The notes under the pieces were generated by a model. It worked only from the letters and a program-made list of their open reading frames with translations, ran no database searches and had not been told where the DNA came from. A stretch of DNA of 64,000 nucleotides from Achromobacter mucicolens (lineage in GTDB: Bacteria; Pseudomonadota; Gammaproteobacteria; Burkholderiales; Burkholderiaceae_B), in assembly GCF_902859725.1 (NCBI RefSeq), contig NZ_CADIJP010000023.1, forward strand, positions 1-64,000, given 5' to 3'. How positions within the stretch are numbered: the first letter of the stretch is position 1; every line of letters begins with the position of its first letter. The position numbers and the translations under genes are program-made. Shown piece by piece: positions 37,101-46,573 of this stretch.

Positions 37101-37364
37101 CTACGCTTCGTCGTCCGGTTCGGGCGTCTGCGTGAAGGCGCGGACCAGCCGGGCGATGCCGTCCAGTTCGTCGTGCGCGCCCACCACCCATTCCGGCTTG
37201 CCGAACGGGCTGTCCGCCGGCGTGTTGTCCAGATTGGCTTTCAGGTCGCCCAGCAGTTCCAGCGCCATGTCGGTGGCCTGGGGGCTGCTGCGGGTGGATA
37301 GGGCGATCGCAATCGCCAGCGCCTGGCGCATGGCCAGCAGGCGGCCTTCCAGTTCGGTTTCCAT
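37101..37364 (-). CDS. Hypothetical protein, 87 residues
   Basis: Starts METELEGRLLAMRQAL with AAGGA upstream of ATG 37364. Helical and acidic, with no signal peptide or membrane segment. Contains MALELLGDLKANLDNTPADS and ends TQTPEPDDEA. I do not recognise a family. It is divergent from hemN, separated by 154 bp that include the candidate FNR box. Codon use resembles its neighbours, so it is probably a real gene. Confidence 0.7.
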   Translation of the reverse strand: METELEGRLLAMRQALAIAIALSTRSSPQATDMALELLGDLKANLDNTPADSPFGKPEWVVGAHDELDGIARLVRAFTQTPEPDDEA

Positions 37365-37469
37365 TGGGGGTCCTTGTTTGCTGCGGGAATCGCGGCATTT
37401 TACGGGGCAGGGCGCGGGCTGGTAACGCCCCGCCAAAGCTTGCCCGACGGCAGAGGCCTTGCGCTCGAT

Positions 37470-37483
37470 TTGCGCAAGATCAA
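37470..37483 (+). promoter_or_regulatory. Candidate FNR/ANR box upstream of hemN
   Basis: TTGCGCAAGATCAA matches TTGAT-N4-ATCAA at 8 of 10 positions, 36 bp before the hemN start. Oxygen-dependent control of hemN by FNR/ANR is known in other proteobacteria. Confidence 0.5.
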
Positions 37484-37518
37484 TGTGAAGGGCGCGGGGC
37501 AGGCGAATAATCCGGGTT

Positions 37519-38949
37519 ATGCAAGCCGCTCTACGCCCTCAATCTTCGGAATCGCCGGCGCCCGCCACCGCCGAGCCGTTTTTTCCTCCCCAACTGCTGG
37601 CCCGGTTGGACAAGAACGGGCCGCGATACACCTCGTATCCCACGGCGGACCGCTACCACGGGGGCTTCGCCGAGCAAGACTACCGGCTTGCCTTGCAACA
37701 GCGGCGCGCCGCCACTCCGGCCGAGCCGCTGTCGCTCTATGTACACATCCCGTTCTGCGAATCGGTCTGTTATTACTGCGCCTGTAACAAGGTGGTGACT
37801 CGCCACCATGACCGAGCCGCCCGCTACCTGGATGCCCTGTCCCGCGAAATCGCCTTGCACGTGCAAGAACTCGGCCCCGGCGTACCGGTGTCGCAGCTGC
37901 ATTTCGGGGGCGGCACGCCCACTTTCCTGTCCAACGAGGAATTGGCGCGCCTGATGGGCGATCTGCGCGGCGCCTTCCGTTTCCAGCCCGACGCCGAAAT
38001 CTCCGTCGAAGTCGATCCGCGCACTGCAACGCCCGAGCGCCTCGCGTTCCTGCAGCAGCTGGGCTTTAACCGCCTGAGCTTCGGCGTGCAGGATTTCGAC
38101 GAACGGGTGCAGGTGGCGGTGCATCGGGTTCAGTCTTTCGATGACGTCGCCGCGCTGATGCACAGCGCCAGGGCATTGGGCTATGCGTCGGTCAACGTCG
38201 ATCTCATCTATGGCCTGCCGCTGCAAACCGCGGCGTCGTTTGCCCGCACGATCGAACAGGTCATCGCGCTGCGCCCCGACCGCATTGCGCTCTACGCCTA
38301 CGCGCACCTGCCCGAACGCTTCAAGCCGCAGCGCCGCATCAACGAAGCAGACCTGCCCGATCGCGAGACGCGCGTTGGCCTGCTCAGTTCGGCCATTCAG
38401 GGCTTCCTGAATCAGGGCTACACCTACATCGGCATGGACCATTTCGCGCTGAACACCGACGCGCTGGCCATTGCCAAGCAACGCGGTGAACTGCACCGTA
38501 ATTTCCAGGGATACAGCACGCAGCCGGATCGCGACCTCATCGCGCTGGGCGTGTCGGCCATCGGACGCATTGGCGACACCTACAGCCAGAACGCGAAGAT
38601 CCTTGACGAATACTACGCGGCCATTGAATCCGAAAAGTTTGCGATCGAGCGCGGCCTGACGCTAAGCGCCGACGACCTGGTCCGCCGCGAGGTCATCATG
38701 GACATCATGTGCCAGGGCCGGGTGGACTTCTCGCGGATCGAAGCCAAGCACGGCCTGCAGTTCGGCGACTACTTCAGCCGCGAGCTCTCGCAGATGGCCA
38801 GCCTGGCCGAACTGGGCCTGGTGAACCTGCACCTGGGAGAACTGCGAGTCACCGGCCTGGGTTGGTATTTCGTGCGGGCGGTGGCCATGACCTTCGACAA
38901 ATACCTGCGCTCAGCCATGCCGACCGCCAGGTACTCCCGCATCATCTGA
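37519..38949 (+). CDS. hemN: Oxygen-independent coproporphyrinogen III oxidase
   Basis: 476 residues. Radical-SAM enzyme converting coproporphyrinogen III to protoporphyrinogen IX under low oxygen. The [4Fe-4S] ligands are Cys80, Cys84 and Cys87 in HIPFCESVCYYCAC, with the SAM-binding HFGGGTPTFLS downstream. RYTSYPTADRYH near the N-terminus and the C-terminal HemN domain (VRREVIMDIMCQG) identify true HemN rather than HemW. Length fits the family. It is followed 27 bp after its stop by a convergent response-regulator gene. Confidence 0.97.
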   Translation: MQAALRPQSSESPAPATAEPFFPPQLLARLDKNGPRYTSYPTADRYHGGFAEQDYRLALQQRRAATPAEPLSLYVHIPFCESVCYYCACNKVVTRHHDRAARYLDALSREIALHVQELGPGVPVSQLHFGGGTPTFLSNEELARLMGDLRGAFRFQPDAEISVEVDPRTATPERLAFLQQLGFNRLSFGVQDFDERVQVAVHRVQSFDDVAALMHSARALGYASVNVDLIYGLPLQTAASFARTIEQVIALRPDRIALYAYAHLPERFKPQRRINEADLPDRETRVGLLSSAIQGFLNQGYTYIGMDHFALNTDALAIAKQRGELHRNFQGYSTQPDRDLIALGVSAIGRIGDTYSQNAKILDEYYAAIESEKFAIERGLTLSADDLVRREVIMDIMCQGRVDFSRIEAKHGLQFGDYFSRELSQMASLAELGLVNLHLGELRVTGLGWYFVRAVAMTFDKYLRSAMPTARYSRII

Positions 38950-38976
38950 CCTGCGCGCGGCCGCGGCGCCGCGCGC

Positions 38977-39720
38977 TCATTCGGCAAACTTGTCGCGCAG
39001 GTACAGCGCCAGCGACAAATCATCGGACAGTCCCAACTTGCGCATGGCGCGGCGCTTGTGCGTGCTGACTGTCTTCTTGCTGCGCACCAGCCTTTCGGCG
39101 ATCTGCGTCACCGACATCCCCTGCCTGATGTGGCGCAGGATTTCCACTTCCGAAGTCGTCAACAGCGCGTGCGGCGCCGTCGGCTCCATGCAGCGGATCT
39201 TTCCGTCCTCTACCGTCAAAAAAGGGGCCTTGGCCTCGATGACGCCGCGGATCATGTCCGGCAGCAAGACCAGCCCCCATTGCTTTGCCAGATAGCCGGC
39301 GGCGCCGGCGCGGTATGCCGCGTACTCGGTCTCTTGCCGGTTGCCGGCCGAAAACGTGATGACCGCCATGCTGGGGTGGTAGCGGCGCACACGCCGCAGA
39401 TAGTTGACGCCGTCGCAGGGTTCCAGCGGCAGATAGAAATCGATGAGCGCGACGTCGCACGGCTGCTTCGCCAGTTTTTCCAGCAACGCGCGCGCGGAGG
39501 TTTCGCGATGAACGACATGAAAGCCAGGCCGGCTTTCGAGGAACGCGCCGATGCCCAACGCCACCACGGGATGGTCGTCCAGGACCGCGACCCGGATAAC
39601 GGGCGGCGGCCGCGACAGCAGCAGGTGCTTTCGAGTTTCAAAGCCGTCCTCCGGCGCGATAAACGGGCCGTGAAGCGAGCCGCCGGTCATCTGGCTTGCA
39701 GTCTCTGAAACGCAATTCAT
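38977..39720 (-). CDS. LuxR/NarL-family response regulator (RcsB/BvgA-like)
   Basis: 247 residues from ATG 39720 (GGAG upstream). A 42-residue N-terminal extension precedes a complete receiver with Asp48/Asp49 (VLDDHP), phospho-acceptor Asp94 (ALIDFYLP), Ser124 and Lys146 (YLAKQ). The C-terminal LuxR helix-turn-helix (TTSEVEILRHIRQGMSVTQIAE, SKKTVSTHKRRAMRKLGL) resembles RcsB. No sensor kinase is adjacent. Target genes cannot be deduced. Confidence 0.9.
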   Translation of the reverse strand: MNCVSETASQMTGGSLHGPFIAPEDGFETRKHLLLSRPPPVIRVAVLDDHPVVALGIGAFLESRPGFHVVHRETSARALLEKLAKQPCDVALIDFYLPLEPCDGVNYLRRVRRYHPSMAVITFSAGNRQETEYAAYRAGAAGYLAKQWGLVLLPDMIRGVIEAKAPFLTVEDGKIRCMEPTAPHALLTTSEVEILRHIRQGMSVTQIAERLVRSKKTVSTHKRRAMRKLGLSDDLSLALYLRDKFAE

Positions 39721-40254
39721 CGTTGCTCCACGATCGGATGGGGGTTCAGGGCGATCCGGGCGGGCACGAGGGGGCGGTCGCGTGGCGCGTTTCCTTGAGC
39801 AGCCCTGAAATTGGTGGGCAGATTACGTGGTCGGCGCGGGTTTGGGTCGCCAAACGAGGCAAAATCAGACCGATGCACTCGGCGCAATTGATCCGTTGCG
39901 GTCCCCCGCGTCGCCTTGCAATCCTCCGTGGCGTTTTCGCCACGGGCGGGGCGCAAACGGTGCTACAATCGGCAACGATCCATGCAGCTATTTCGGCTGC
40001 ATTTGTCTTGCTGCATCTTGATTCGCGCTGCGCTTCGCGCGCGCCCACAGGCTCAAAACATGCTTTTCCCGCCCGCACGAACTACGACCCGGAACTTTCG
40101 CCCCATGTCGCGTTAGTTTTTTCGTGCGTCGGGTTTCACCGTGTCAGGTCAGCGGTAGGACTCATCAAGACAATCAAATGAACGCGGCTTTGAAGCCGCG
40201 TTTTTCGTTTCTGTTTTCGTTTTTCAGTTCCAAGAACCCCAGGAAGCACTCCCG
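39721..40254 (+). promoter_or_regulatory. thrS upstream region and long leader
   Basis: 534 bp with no convincing gene. An extended -10 element (TGCTACAAT, 39961-39969) suggests a promoter giving a leader of about 280 nt before thrS. The leader contains a terminator-like hairpin at 40182-40205. The -35 is poor. AGGAAG at 40241-40246 is the thrS ribosome binding site. Confidence 0.5.
40182..40205 (+). terminator. Attenuator-like hairpin in the thrS leader
   Basis: Stem ACGCGGC / GCCGCGT with loop TTTGAA, followed by TTTTCGTTTCTGTTTTCG. It has the form of an intrinsic terminator lying 50 bp upstream of thrS, so it would attenuate thrS-infC transcription. The regulatory mechanism is unknown. 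Confidence 0.65.
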
Positions 40255-42192
40255 ATGGTACAGATCACATTGCCCGATGGTTCGCAGCGCCAATTTCCGG
40301 GACCGGTCACGGTCGCCGAAGTGGCGCAATCGATCGGTACGGGCCTGGCGAAGGCTGCCCTGGGCGGCCGCGTGACGTTCGACGGCGCGGAATCCAAGCT
40401 CGTCGACACCAGTTTCCGCATCGCGCAAGACGCCCGTCTGGCCATCGTGACGGCCAAGGACGCGGACGGCCTGGATCTGATCCGCCACTCGACAGCTCAC
40501 CTGCTGGCCTACGCCGTCAAAGAGCTCTTCCCGGACGCCCAGGTCACCATCGGCCCCGTGATCGACAACGGCTTCTACTACGACTTCTCCTACAAGCGCC
40601 CCTTCACGCCCGAAGACCTGACGGCCATCGAAAAGAAAATGGCCGAACTGGCCAAGAAGGACGAAGTCGTCACGCGCGAAGAATGGTCGCGCGACGACGC
40701 CGTCGAATTCTTCAAGGGCATCGGCGAAAAGTACAAGGCGGAAATCATCGCCTCGATCCCGTCCAACGAGACGCTCAGCCTGTACCGCGAAGGCGACTTC
40801 ATCGACCTGTGCCGCGGCCCGCACGTGCCGTCCACCGGCAAGCTCAAGGTCTTCAAGCTGATGAAGGTTGCCGGCGCCTACTGGCGCGGCGACAGCAAGA
40901 ACGAGATGCTCCAGCGCATCTACGGCACCGCCTGGGCGACCAAGGAAGAACAGGAAGCCTACCTGCACATGCTCGAAGAGGCCGAGCGCCGCGACCACCG
41001 CAAGATCGGCCGCGAACTCGACCTGTTCCACTTCCAGGACGAAGCCCCGGGCCTGATCTTCTGGCACCCCAAGGGCTGGACCCTGTGGCAGCAGGTCGAG
41101 CAGTACATGCGCAGCGTGTACCGCGACAACGGCTACCAGGAAGTCAAGGCGCCGCAGATCCTGGACATTTCGCTCTGGAAGAAGACGGGCCACTGGGACA
41201 ACTACCGTGAAAACATGTTCACGACCGAGTCCGAAAACCGTGTCTATGGCCTGAAGCCGATGAACTGCCCGGGCCACGTGCAGATCTTCAATGCGGGCCT
41301 GCATTCCTACCGCGAACTGCCCCTGCGCTACGGCGAATTCGGCCAATGCCACCGCAACGAGCCCTCCGGCTCGCTGCACGGCATGATGCGCGTGCGCGGC
41401 TTTACGCAGGACGACGGTCACATCTTCTGTACCGAAGAGCAACTGCAGGACGAATGCGCCGATTTCACGGCGCTGCTGCAAAAGGTCTACCGCGATTTCG
41501 GCTTTACCGAAGTCCTGTACAAGGTCGCCACGCGCCCCGAAAAGCGGATCGGCACGGACGAAGTCTGGGATACGGCCGAAGCCGCCCTGATGGAAAGCCT
41601 GCGCCGCACGGGCTGCGAATTCGAAATCTCGCCGGGCGAGGGCGCCTTTTACGGCCCGAAGGTCGAATACACCCTCAAGGACGCCATCGGCCGGCACTGG
41701 CAGTGCGGCACGATCCAGGTCGACTTCTCCATGCCCGTGCGCCTGGGCGCCGAGTACGTGGACCAGAACGACCAGCGCCGCCCGCCCGTCATGCTGCACC
41801 GCGCGATCCTCGGTTCGCTCGAGCGCTTCATCGGGATGTTGATCGAAAACCACGCTGGCGCCATGCCGCCGTGGCTGGCGCCGGTGCAAGCAGTTGTGTG
41901 CTGCATTTCCGAACCTTCGGCCGATTATGCGGCGCAAATCACGCAAAGCCTGAAAAAACAAGGCTTTAGAGTTGAGTCCGATTTGCGCGGTGAAAAAATC
42001 ACTCGTAAAATTCGGGAACACAGCCTGCAAAAGGTGCCGTACATTCTTGTCGTCGGCGACAAGGAAAAGCAAAACGGCACTGTTGCCGTACGCGGACTGG
42101 GCGGCCTGGACCTTGGCGCCATCCCCTTCGACGACTTCGTTTCCCGGTTGTCCGACGACGTGGCCGCCCGCCGCGACGTCCAACCGACTTGA
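40255..42192 (+). CDS. thrS: Threonyl-tRNA synthetase
   Basis: 645 residues. N-terminal TGS domain ([21 protein letters not shown]), editing domain with [12 protein letters not shown], and class II catalytic core: zinc-site [10 protein letters not shown], motif 2 [21 protein letters not shown], motif 3 [17 protein letters not shown]-terminal anticodon-binding domain. Charges tRNA-Thr, cytoplasmic. Followed after 36 bp by infC, the usual arrangement. Confidence 0.98.
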   Translation: MVQITLPDGSQRQFPGPVTVAEVAQSIGTGLAKAALGGRVTFDGAESKLVDTSFRIAQDARLAIVTAKDADGLDLIRHSTAHLLAYAVKELFPDAQVTIGPVIDNGFYYDFSYKRPFTPEDLTAIEKKMAELAKKDEVVTREEWSRDDAVEFFKGIGEKYKAEIIASIPSNETLSLYREGDFIDLCRGPHVPSTGKLKVFKLMKVAGAYWRGDSKNEMLQRIYGTAWATKEEQEAYLHMLEEAERRDHRKIGRELDLFHFQDEAPGLIFWHPKGWTLWQQVEQYMRSVYRDNGYQEVKAPQILDISLWKKTGHWDNYRENMFTTESENRVYGLKPMNCPGHVQIFNAGLHSYRELPLRYGEFGQCHRNEPSGSLHGMMRVRGFTQDDGHIFCTEEQLQDECADFTALLQKVYRDFGFTEVLYKVATRPEKRIGTDEVWDTAEAALMESLRRTGCEFEISPGEGAFYGPKVEYTLKDAIGRHWQCGTIQVDFSMPVRLGAEYVDQNDQRRPPVMLHRAILGSLERFIGMLIENHAGAMPPWLAPVQAVVCCISEPSADYAAQITQSLKKQGFRVESDLRGEKITRKIREHSLQKVPYILVVGDKEKQNGTVAVRGLGGLDLGAIPFDDFVSRLSDDVAARRDVQPT

Positions 42193-42228
42193 TAGCAGCG
42201 CTGCTTAACATTTCTAGGAGCTTTCAAC

Positions 42229-42780
42229 ATCGCCACTGAAAAAGCCAATCGCATCAACGGTGAAATCCGCGTCCCCGAGGTGCGCCTGATAGGTCTGGAC
42301 GGAGAACAGCTGGGCATCGTCAAGATTGCCGACGCCTTCCGTCTTTCCGAGCAAAACGACGTGGATCTGGTGGAAATCGCGCCGAACGCCGAGCCCCCGG
42401 TCTGCCGTTTGATGGACTACGGCAAGTTCAAGTACCAAGAGCAAAAGCGCCAGGCCGAAGCCCGCTCCAAGCAAAAGGTCATCCAGGTCAAGGAAGTCAA
42501 GTTCCGCCCGGCGACCGACGAGGGCGACTATCAGGTCAAGCTGCGCAACCTGCGCCGCTTCCTCGAGGAAGGCGACAAGGCCAAGGTCACGCTGCGTTTC
42601 CGCGGCCGCGAAATGGCTCACCAGGAACTTGGCATGCGCGTCCTTGAACGCGTGCGCGACGATCTCCTGGAGCTTGCCCAGGTCGAAGCCATGCCCAAGC
42701 TCGAAGGCCGTCAGATGGTCATGGTGCTGGCGCCGAAAAAGAAGGCTGTGCCTGCAGGCAAGCCTGAATCGGCAGCCTGA
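42229..42780 (+). CDS. infC: Translation initiation factor IF-3 (AUC start codon)
   Basis: 183 residues when started at ATC 42229: (M)[24 protein letters not shown] at 42216-42220 is 8 bp upstream. No ATG or GTG gives a complete N-terminal domain; the first such codon, GTG 42280, would delete 17 conserved residues. A rare AUU/AUC start is the known basis of IF-3 autoregulation in enterobacteria. Contains the N-domain [25 protein letters not shown], the linker and the C-domain. It prevents premature 50S joining and proofreads initiator tRNA. Confidence 0.96.
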   Translation: MATEKANRINGEIRVPEVRLIGLDGEQLGIVKIADAFRLSEQNDVDLVEIAPNAEPPVCRLMDYGKFKYQEQKRQAEARSKQKVIQVKEVKFRPATDEGDYQVKLRNLRRFLEEGDKAKVTLRFRGREMAHQELGMRVLERVRDDLLELAQVEAMPKLEGRQMVMVLAPKKKAVPAGKPESAA

Positions 42781-42824
42781 GTCCCAGCCGTACCGACAGG
42801 CAGGGCCCAGCCGCCCATTCCTGC

Positions 42825-42857
42825 AACCCGCCGTGTCCGTCTCGTGACCGGCGGGTT
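42825..42857 (+). other. Hairpin between infC and gshB
   Basis: 9-bp stem AACCCGCCG / CGGCGGGTT with a 15-nt loop, followed only by CGCTTATT. A weak terminator or processing site after infC. It separates the thrS-infC transcript from gshB. Confidence 0.45.
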
Positions 42858-42943
42858 CGCTTATTGGCTGGCTCTACGCTACGATGTCACAAAGCATAGC
42901 CGCCTTCCCAGCAGGGGAGGCGGCGTCCGTTCAGGGTGTCGCG

Positions 42944-43930
42944 ATGCACGTTTTGTTCGTTTTGGATCCCTTGCCGCTGCTCAAGGCGTACAAGGATAGT
43001 TCGGTCGCCATGATGCGTGCCCTCGTGGCGCGCGGCCATACGCTCAGCGTGGCCATGCAGGGCGACCTCTACATCGAGGCGGGCGTCGTCAAGGCGCAGA
43101 CCACCCCGATCGAGCTCGTCGCCGATGCCGACCTGCACGGCCACGACTGGTGGCGCGAATCCGTCCCTCAGGATCTGCCGCTGGCGGATTTTGGCGCGGT
43201 CGTGATGCGCAAAGACCCCCCGTTCGACATGGAATACGTGTATTCCACGCATCTGCTCGAATACGCCGAGGCTCAGGGCGCCTGCGTGTTCAATGGGGGC
43301 GCGGCCATCCGCAACCACCCCGAAAAACTGGCGATCACCGAGATCAGCGAGTTCACCGCCCCGACGCTGGTGACCCGCAACATGGCTCGCCTCAAGGCGT
43401 TCCACGACAAGCACCAGGATGTCATCGTCAAGCCGCTGGACGGCATGGGCGGCACGGGCGTGTTCCGCCTGCAGCCCAAGGATCCCAACCTGAACGCCAT
43501 CCTGGAAACGCTGACCGACAACGGCGCGCGCACCATCATGGCGCAGCGCTTCATTCCGGACATCGTCAAGGGCGACAAGCGCATCTTGCTGATCGGCGGT
43601 GAACCCGTGCCGTATTCGCTCGCGCGCATCCCGTTGGCTGGCGAAACGCGGGGCAATCTGGCCGCAGGCGGCCGCGGCGTCGCCCAGGAACTCTCCCCTC
43701 GGGACCGCCAGATCGCCGAAGCCGTGGCGCCCAAGCTGGCCGCCCGCGGCCTGCTTCTGGTTGGCCTGGACGTCATCGGCGACTTCGTCACGGAAGTCAA
43801 CGTCACCAGCCCCACCTGTTTCGTCGAAATTGCCGAGCAGACCGGTTTCGATGTGGCCGGCATGTTCGTGCAGGCGCTCGAGAAAGCGGTGGCGGCCAAG
43901 GCCGCAGGCGCTGCCGCCGTCGCAGCCTGA
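42944..43930 (+). CDS. gshB: Glutathione synthase
   Basis: 328 residues from ATG 42944 (MHVLFVLDPLPLLKAYKDSS); the frame is open 60 bp further upstream. ATP-grasp ligase joining gamma-glutamylcysteine and glycine. Visible features: FVLDPLPLLKAYKDSS, MRKDPPFDMEY, VIVKPLDGMGGTGVFRL (ATP loop) and DVIGDFVTEVNVTSPTC. gshA is not in the window. Followed after 15 bp by the EIIA-Man gene. Confidence 0.97.
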   Translation: MHVLFVLDPLPLLKAYKDSSVAMMRALVARGHTLSVAMQGDLYIEAGVVKAQTTPIELVADADLHGHDWWRESVPQDLPLADFGAVVMRKDPPFDMEYVYSTHLLEYAEAQGACVFNGGAAIRNHPEKLAITEISEFTAPTLVTRNMARLKAFHDKHQDVIVKPLDGMGGTGVFRLQPKDPNLNAILETLTDNGARTIMAQRFIPDIVKGDKRILLIGGEPVPYSLARIPLAGETRGNLAAGGRGVAQELSPRDRQIAEAVAPKLAARGLLLVGLDVIGDFVTEVNVTSPTCFVEIAEQTGFDVAGMFVQALEKAVAAKAAGAAAVAA

Positions 43931-43945
43931 TTTTCCGGAACCGAC

Positions 43946-44347
43946 ATGACTACGGGTATTGTGATCGTCGTGCATGCGCCCCTGGGCGCCGCAATGCGCG
44001 AATGCGCCAGCCACGTCATGGGCGATCTGGACGGCATGCTGGCTATTCACGATATCCAGCCCGAAGATCAGCCCGACGACCTGGCGCCGGATGTCCTGAA
44101 AGACATCCTTGAACAGGACCACGGCGCGGGCGTGCTGGTGCTGACCGACCTGATCGGCGCCACGCCCGCCAATATTTCCAAGCGCGCGGTCGCCGACGCG
44201 CAGGCCCAGGGCATCCAGTGCTGTGTGCTCGCGGGGCTTAACACCCCGATGCTGTTGCGCGCGTTGACCTACCGCAACCTGCCGTTGGCTGAAACCCGCG
44301 AAAAGGCGCTTGCCGGCGGCGTGCAAGGTGTCTTGCGGGTAGACTGA
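43946..44347 (+). CDS. PTS EIIA component, mannose family
   Basis: 133 residues. Phosphorylatable His10 in IVIVVHAPLG and the family LTDLIGATPANIS. It accepts phosphate from HPr. No EIIB or EIIC gene lies nearby, so this is probably part of a regulatory phosphorelay rather than sugar uptake, as in other betaproteobacteria with a truncated PTS. Downstream come ptsH and ptsI. Confidence 0.93.
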   Translation: MTTGIVIVVHAPLGAAMRECASHVMGDLDGMLAIHDIQPEDQPDDLAPDVLKDILEQDHGAGVLVLTDLIGATPANISKRAVADAQAQGIQCCVLAGLNTPMLLRALTYRNLPLAETREKALAGGVQGVLRVD

Positions 44348-44455
44348 CGGGCATAAAATTGCCCTATTATGTCGGCTATTATTTCAAGCCGACGATCGGT
44401 TCGACGATTGGCTGCGATCAACACTGCGGCATGGTCCGCGGTCACCATCTTTCCT

Positions 44456-44725
44456 ATGCCTAATACTGACATTGTCATCAGCAACAAACTGGGATTGCAC
44501 GCTCGGGCCGCGGCCAAGCTGACGCAGCTTGCCAGCAAGTTTTCCAGCGAAATCTTCATTTCGCGCGGTGCGCAGCGCGTGAACGCCAAGAGCATCATGG
44601 GCGTCATGATGCTGGCGGCCGGTCTGGGCGTCACGGTCAAGCTCGAGGCCTCCGGCAGCGATGCCGAGCAGGCCTTGTCCGAAATCGAAACTCTGTTCGA
44701 CAGCAAATTCGGTGAGCAGGAATAA
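44456..44725 (+). CDS. ptsH: Phosphocarrier protein HPr
   Basis: 89 residues from ATG 44456. Active-site His15 in KLGLHARAAAKL and regulatory Ser46 in NAKSIMGVMML are both present, so it can be a target of HPr kinase as well as of enzyme I. 108 bp follow the EIIA gene. Its end overlaps the proposed ptsI start by 14 bp. Confidence 0.97.
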   Translation: MPNTDIVISNKLGLHARAAAKLTQLASKFSSEIFISRGAQRVNAKSIMGVMMLAAGLGVTVKLEASGSDAEQALSEIETLFDSKFGEQE

Positions 44726-46547
44726 AACGTCTTCTGAAGCTGCCGGCCCGGCTCGGGCCGGTTCGCCTGCACCCGCGACCGGCGCGCCCGCTGCTGGCGC
44801 GCCCCACGGGGCTGGCTCTGCCAGCCCCGTTGTGTGTCTGTACGGCAAGGGCGTCGCCAAGGGGTACGCCATCGGCCGCGCCGTGGTCATGGGCGCAGCC
44901 GCCCTTGAAGTGGCGCACTACCGGATCTCCCCGGAAGACGTGCCTGCCGAGAGCGCACGCCTGACCGAAGCGCTGGCGTCGGCGCAGCAGGAACTGCTGC
45001 AACTGGCCGACACGCTTCCGGCCGACGCGCCGCGCGAACTGGGCGCGATGCTCAATGTGCACAGCCTGCTCCTGGGCGATCCGCTTCTGGCCGAACAGAC
45101 GCTTGCCCTGATCGCCGAGCGTCACTACAACGCCGAGTGGGCGCTGACGACGCAGGGCCAGATCCTGGGGCAGCAGTTCGACGCCATGGAAGACGAGTAC
45201 CTGCGCGAGCGCGGGGCGGATGTGCGCCAGGTGATCGAGCGCGTGCTGCACGTCCTGGCCGGCACGTCGGCGATCCTGCCCGACATGTCCCACATGGGCG
45301 GCGACGATGCCCTGGTGGTGGTGGCGCACGATATCTCTCCCGCCGACATGCTGCGCCTGCGCGGCGGCCGGTTCGCCGCCTTCGTCACCGACCTGGGCGG
45401 CCCGACGTCTCACACCGCGATCGTGGCGCGCAGCATGGGCGTGCCCGCCGTGGTCGCCATGGGCAACGTGCGCGAGCTCGTTCGCGACGGAGACATGCTG
45501 ATCATCGACGGCTCGGTCGGCGCGGTGGTGGTCAACCCGTCCGACCGCATCCTCCAGGAATACCGCCGCCGCCAGGCCGCGTACGCAGACGAGCGCGCCG
45601 AACTGAGCCTCCTGCGCGACGAGCCCTCCGTCACGCTGGACGGCATCGACATCGTGCTGCACGCCAACATCGAGCTGCCGGACGAAGCCGCGCTGGCGCT
45701 GGCGTCCGGCGCGCATGGCATCGGACTCTTTCGCAGCGAATTCCTCTTCATGGGCCGGCCAGACCTGCCCGGCGAAGAAGAGCAGTACGAGGCCTATGCG
45801 TCGGTCGTCAAGGTGATGGCCGGCCGTCCGGTCACGATCCGTACGCTGGACATCGGCTCGGACAAGACGCTGGACGGCGAGGCCACCGTGGCCACCAACC
45901 CCGCTCTGGGACAGCGCGCCATCCGCTATTGCCTGGCGCGTCCCGAGATGTTCGCGACTCAGCTGCGCGCCATCCTCAGGGCGTCCGCCCACGGCCCGGT
46001 GCGCCTCTTGATCCCGATGATCGCGCACATGCACGAAGTCGTGGCTGCCAAGGCCGCCATCGAATCCGCCCGCCGCGAACTCGATGCCCGTGGCCAGGCC
46101 TATGCGCCACACATGGAAGTGGGGGCGATGGTCGAGGTGCCCGCGATCGCCATTGCGATCGAACCCTTCGCCCAGGCGCTGGATTTCCTGTCCATCGGCA
46201 CCAACGACCTGATCCAGTACACGCTTGCCATCGACCGGGGTGACCACGACGTGGCGTCGCTGTACGATCCGCTGCATCCGGCGGTGCTGCGCCTGGTCGC
46301 CAACACCATCAATGCGGGCGAACGCGCGGGCAAGCCGGTCGCGGTCTGCGGCGAAATGGCGGGCGATTCGCGCATGACGCGCCTGCTGCTTGGCCTGGGC
46401 CTGACCGAGTTCTCCATGCACCCGCAGCAGCTCCTGGACGTGAAACGCGAGGTGCGCCGCGCGCATTCCAACGCGCTCCGCATCAAGGTGGCCTCGGCGC
46501 TGAACCGCGCCTTGCCCGTCGACCTGGACGCCCTCGGCCCGGCTTGA
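44712..46547 (+). CDS. ptsI: PTS enzyme I (phosphoenolpyruvate-protein phosphotransferase)
   Basis: 611 residues if started at GTG 44712, overlapping ptsH. This adds an Ala/Pro/Gly-rich head of about 40 residues before the conserved YGKGVAKGYAIGRAVV. A GTG at 44832 would remove the head and is also plausible. Phospho-histidine in GGPTSHTAIVARSMG, PEP-binding arginines in GLFRSEFLFMGR, and Cys in KPVAVCGEMAGD. Transfers phosphate from PEP to HPr. Ends 190 bp before the convergent amtB. Confidence 0.94.
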   Translation: MSRNKTSSEAAGPARAGSPAPATGAPAAGAPHGAGSASPVVCLYGKGVAKGYAIGRAVVMGAAALEVAHYRISPEDVPAESARLTEALASAQQELLQLADTLPADAPRELGAMLNVHSLLLGDPLLAEQTLALIAERHYNAEWALTTQGQILGQQFDAMEDEYLRERGADVRQVIERVLHVLAGTSAILPDMSHMGGDDALVVVAHDISPADMLRLRGGRFAAFVTDLGGPTSHTAIVARSMGVPAVVAMGNVRELVRDGDMLIIDGSVGAVVVNPSDRILQEYRRRQAAYADERAELSLLRDEPSVTLDGIDIVLHANIELPDEAALALASGAHGIGLFRSEFLFMGRPDLPGEEEQYEAYASVVKVMAGRPVTIRTLDIGSDKTLDGEATVATNPALGQRAIRYCLARPEMFATQLRAILRASAHGPVRLLIPMIAHMHEVVAAKAAIESARRELDARGQAYAPHMEVGAMVEVPAIAIAIEPFAQALDFLSIGTNDLIQYTLAIDRGDHDVASLYDPLHPAVLRLVANTINAGERAGKPVAVCGEMAGDSRMTRLLLGLGLTEFSMHPQQLLDVKREVRRAHSNALRIKVASALNRALPVDLDALGPA

Positions 46548-46573
46548 TTCGTCCTTCGCGGCAGTGACTGAAC

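Noticed and set aside
40179-40375. Possible leader peptide starting at the thrS attenuator hairpin
   Set aside because: The frame runs on into thrS in the wrong phase, has no ribosome binding site and no Thr codons, so it does not look like a threonine-sensing leader.
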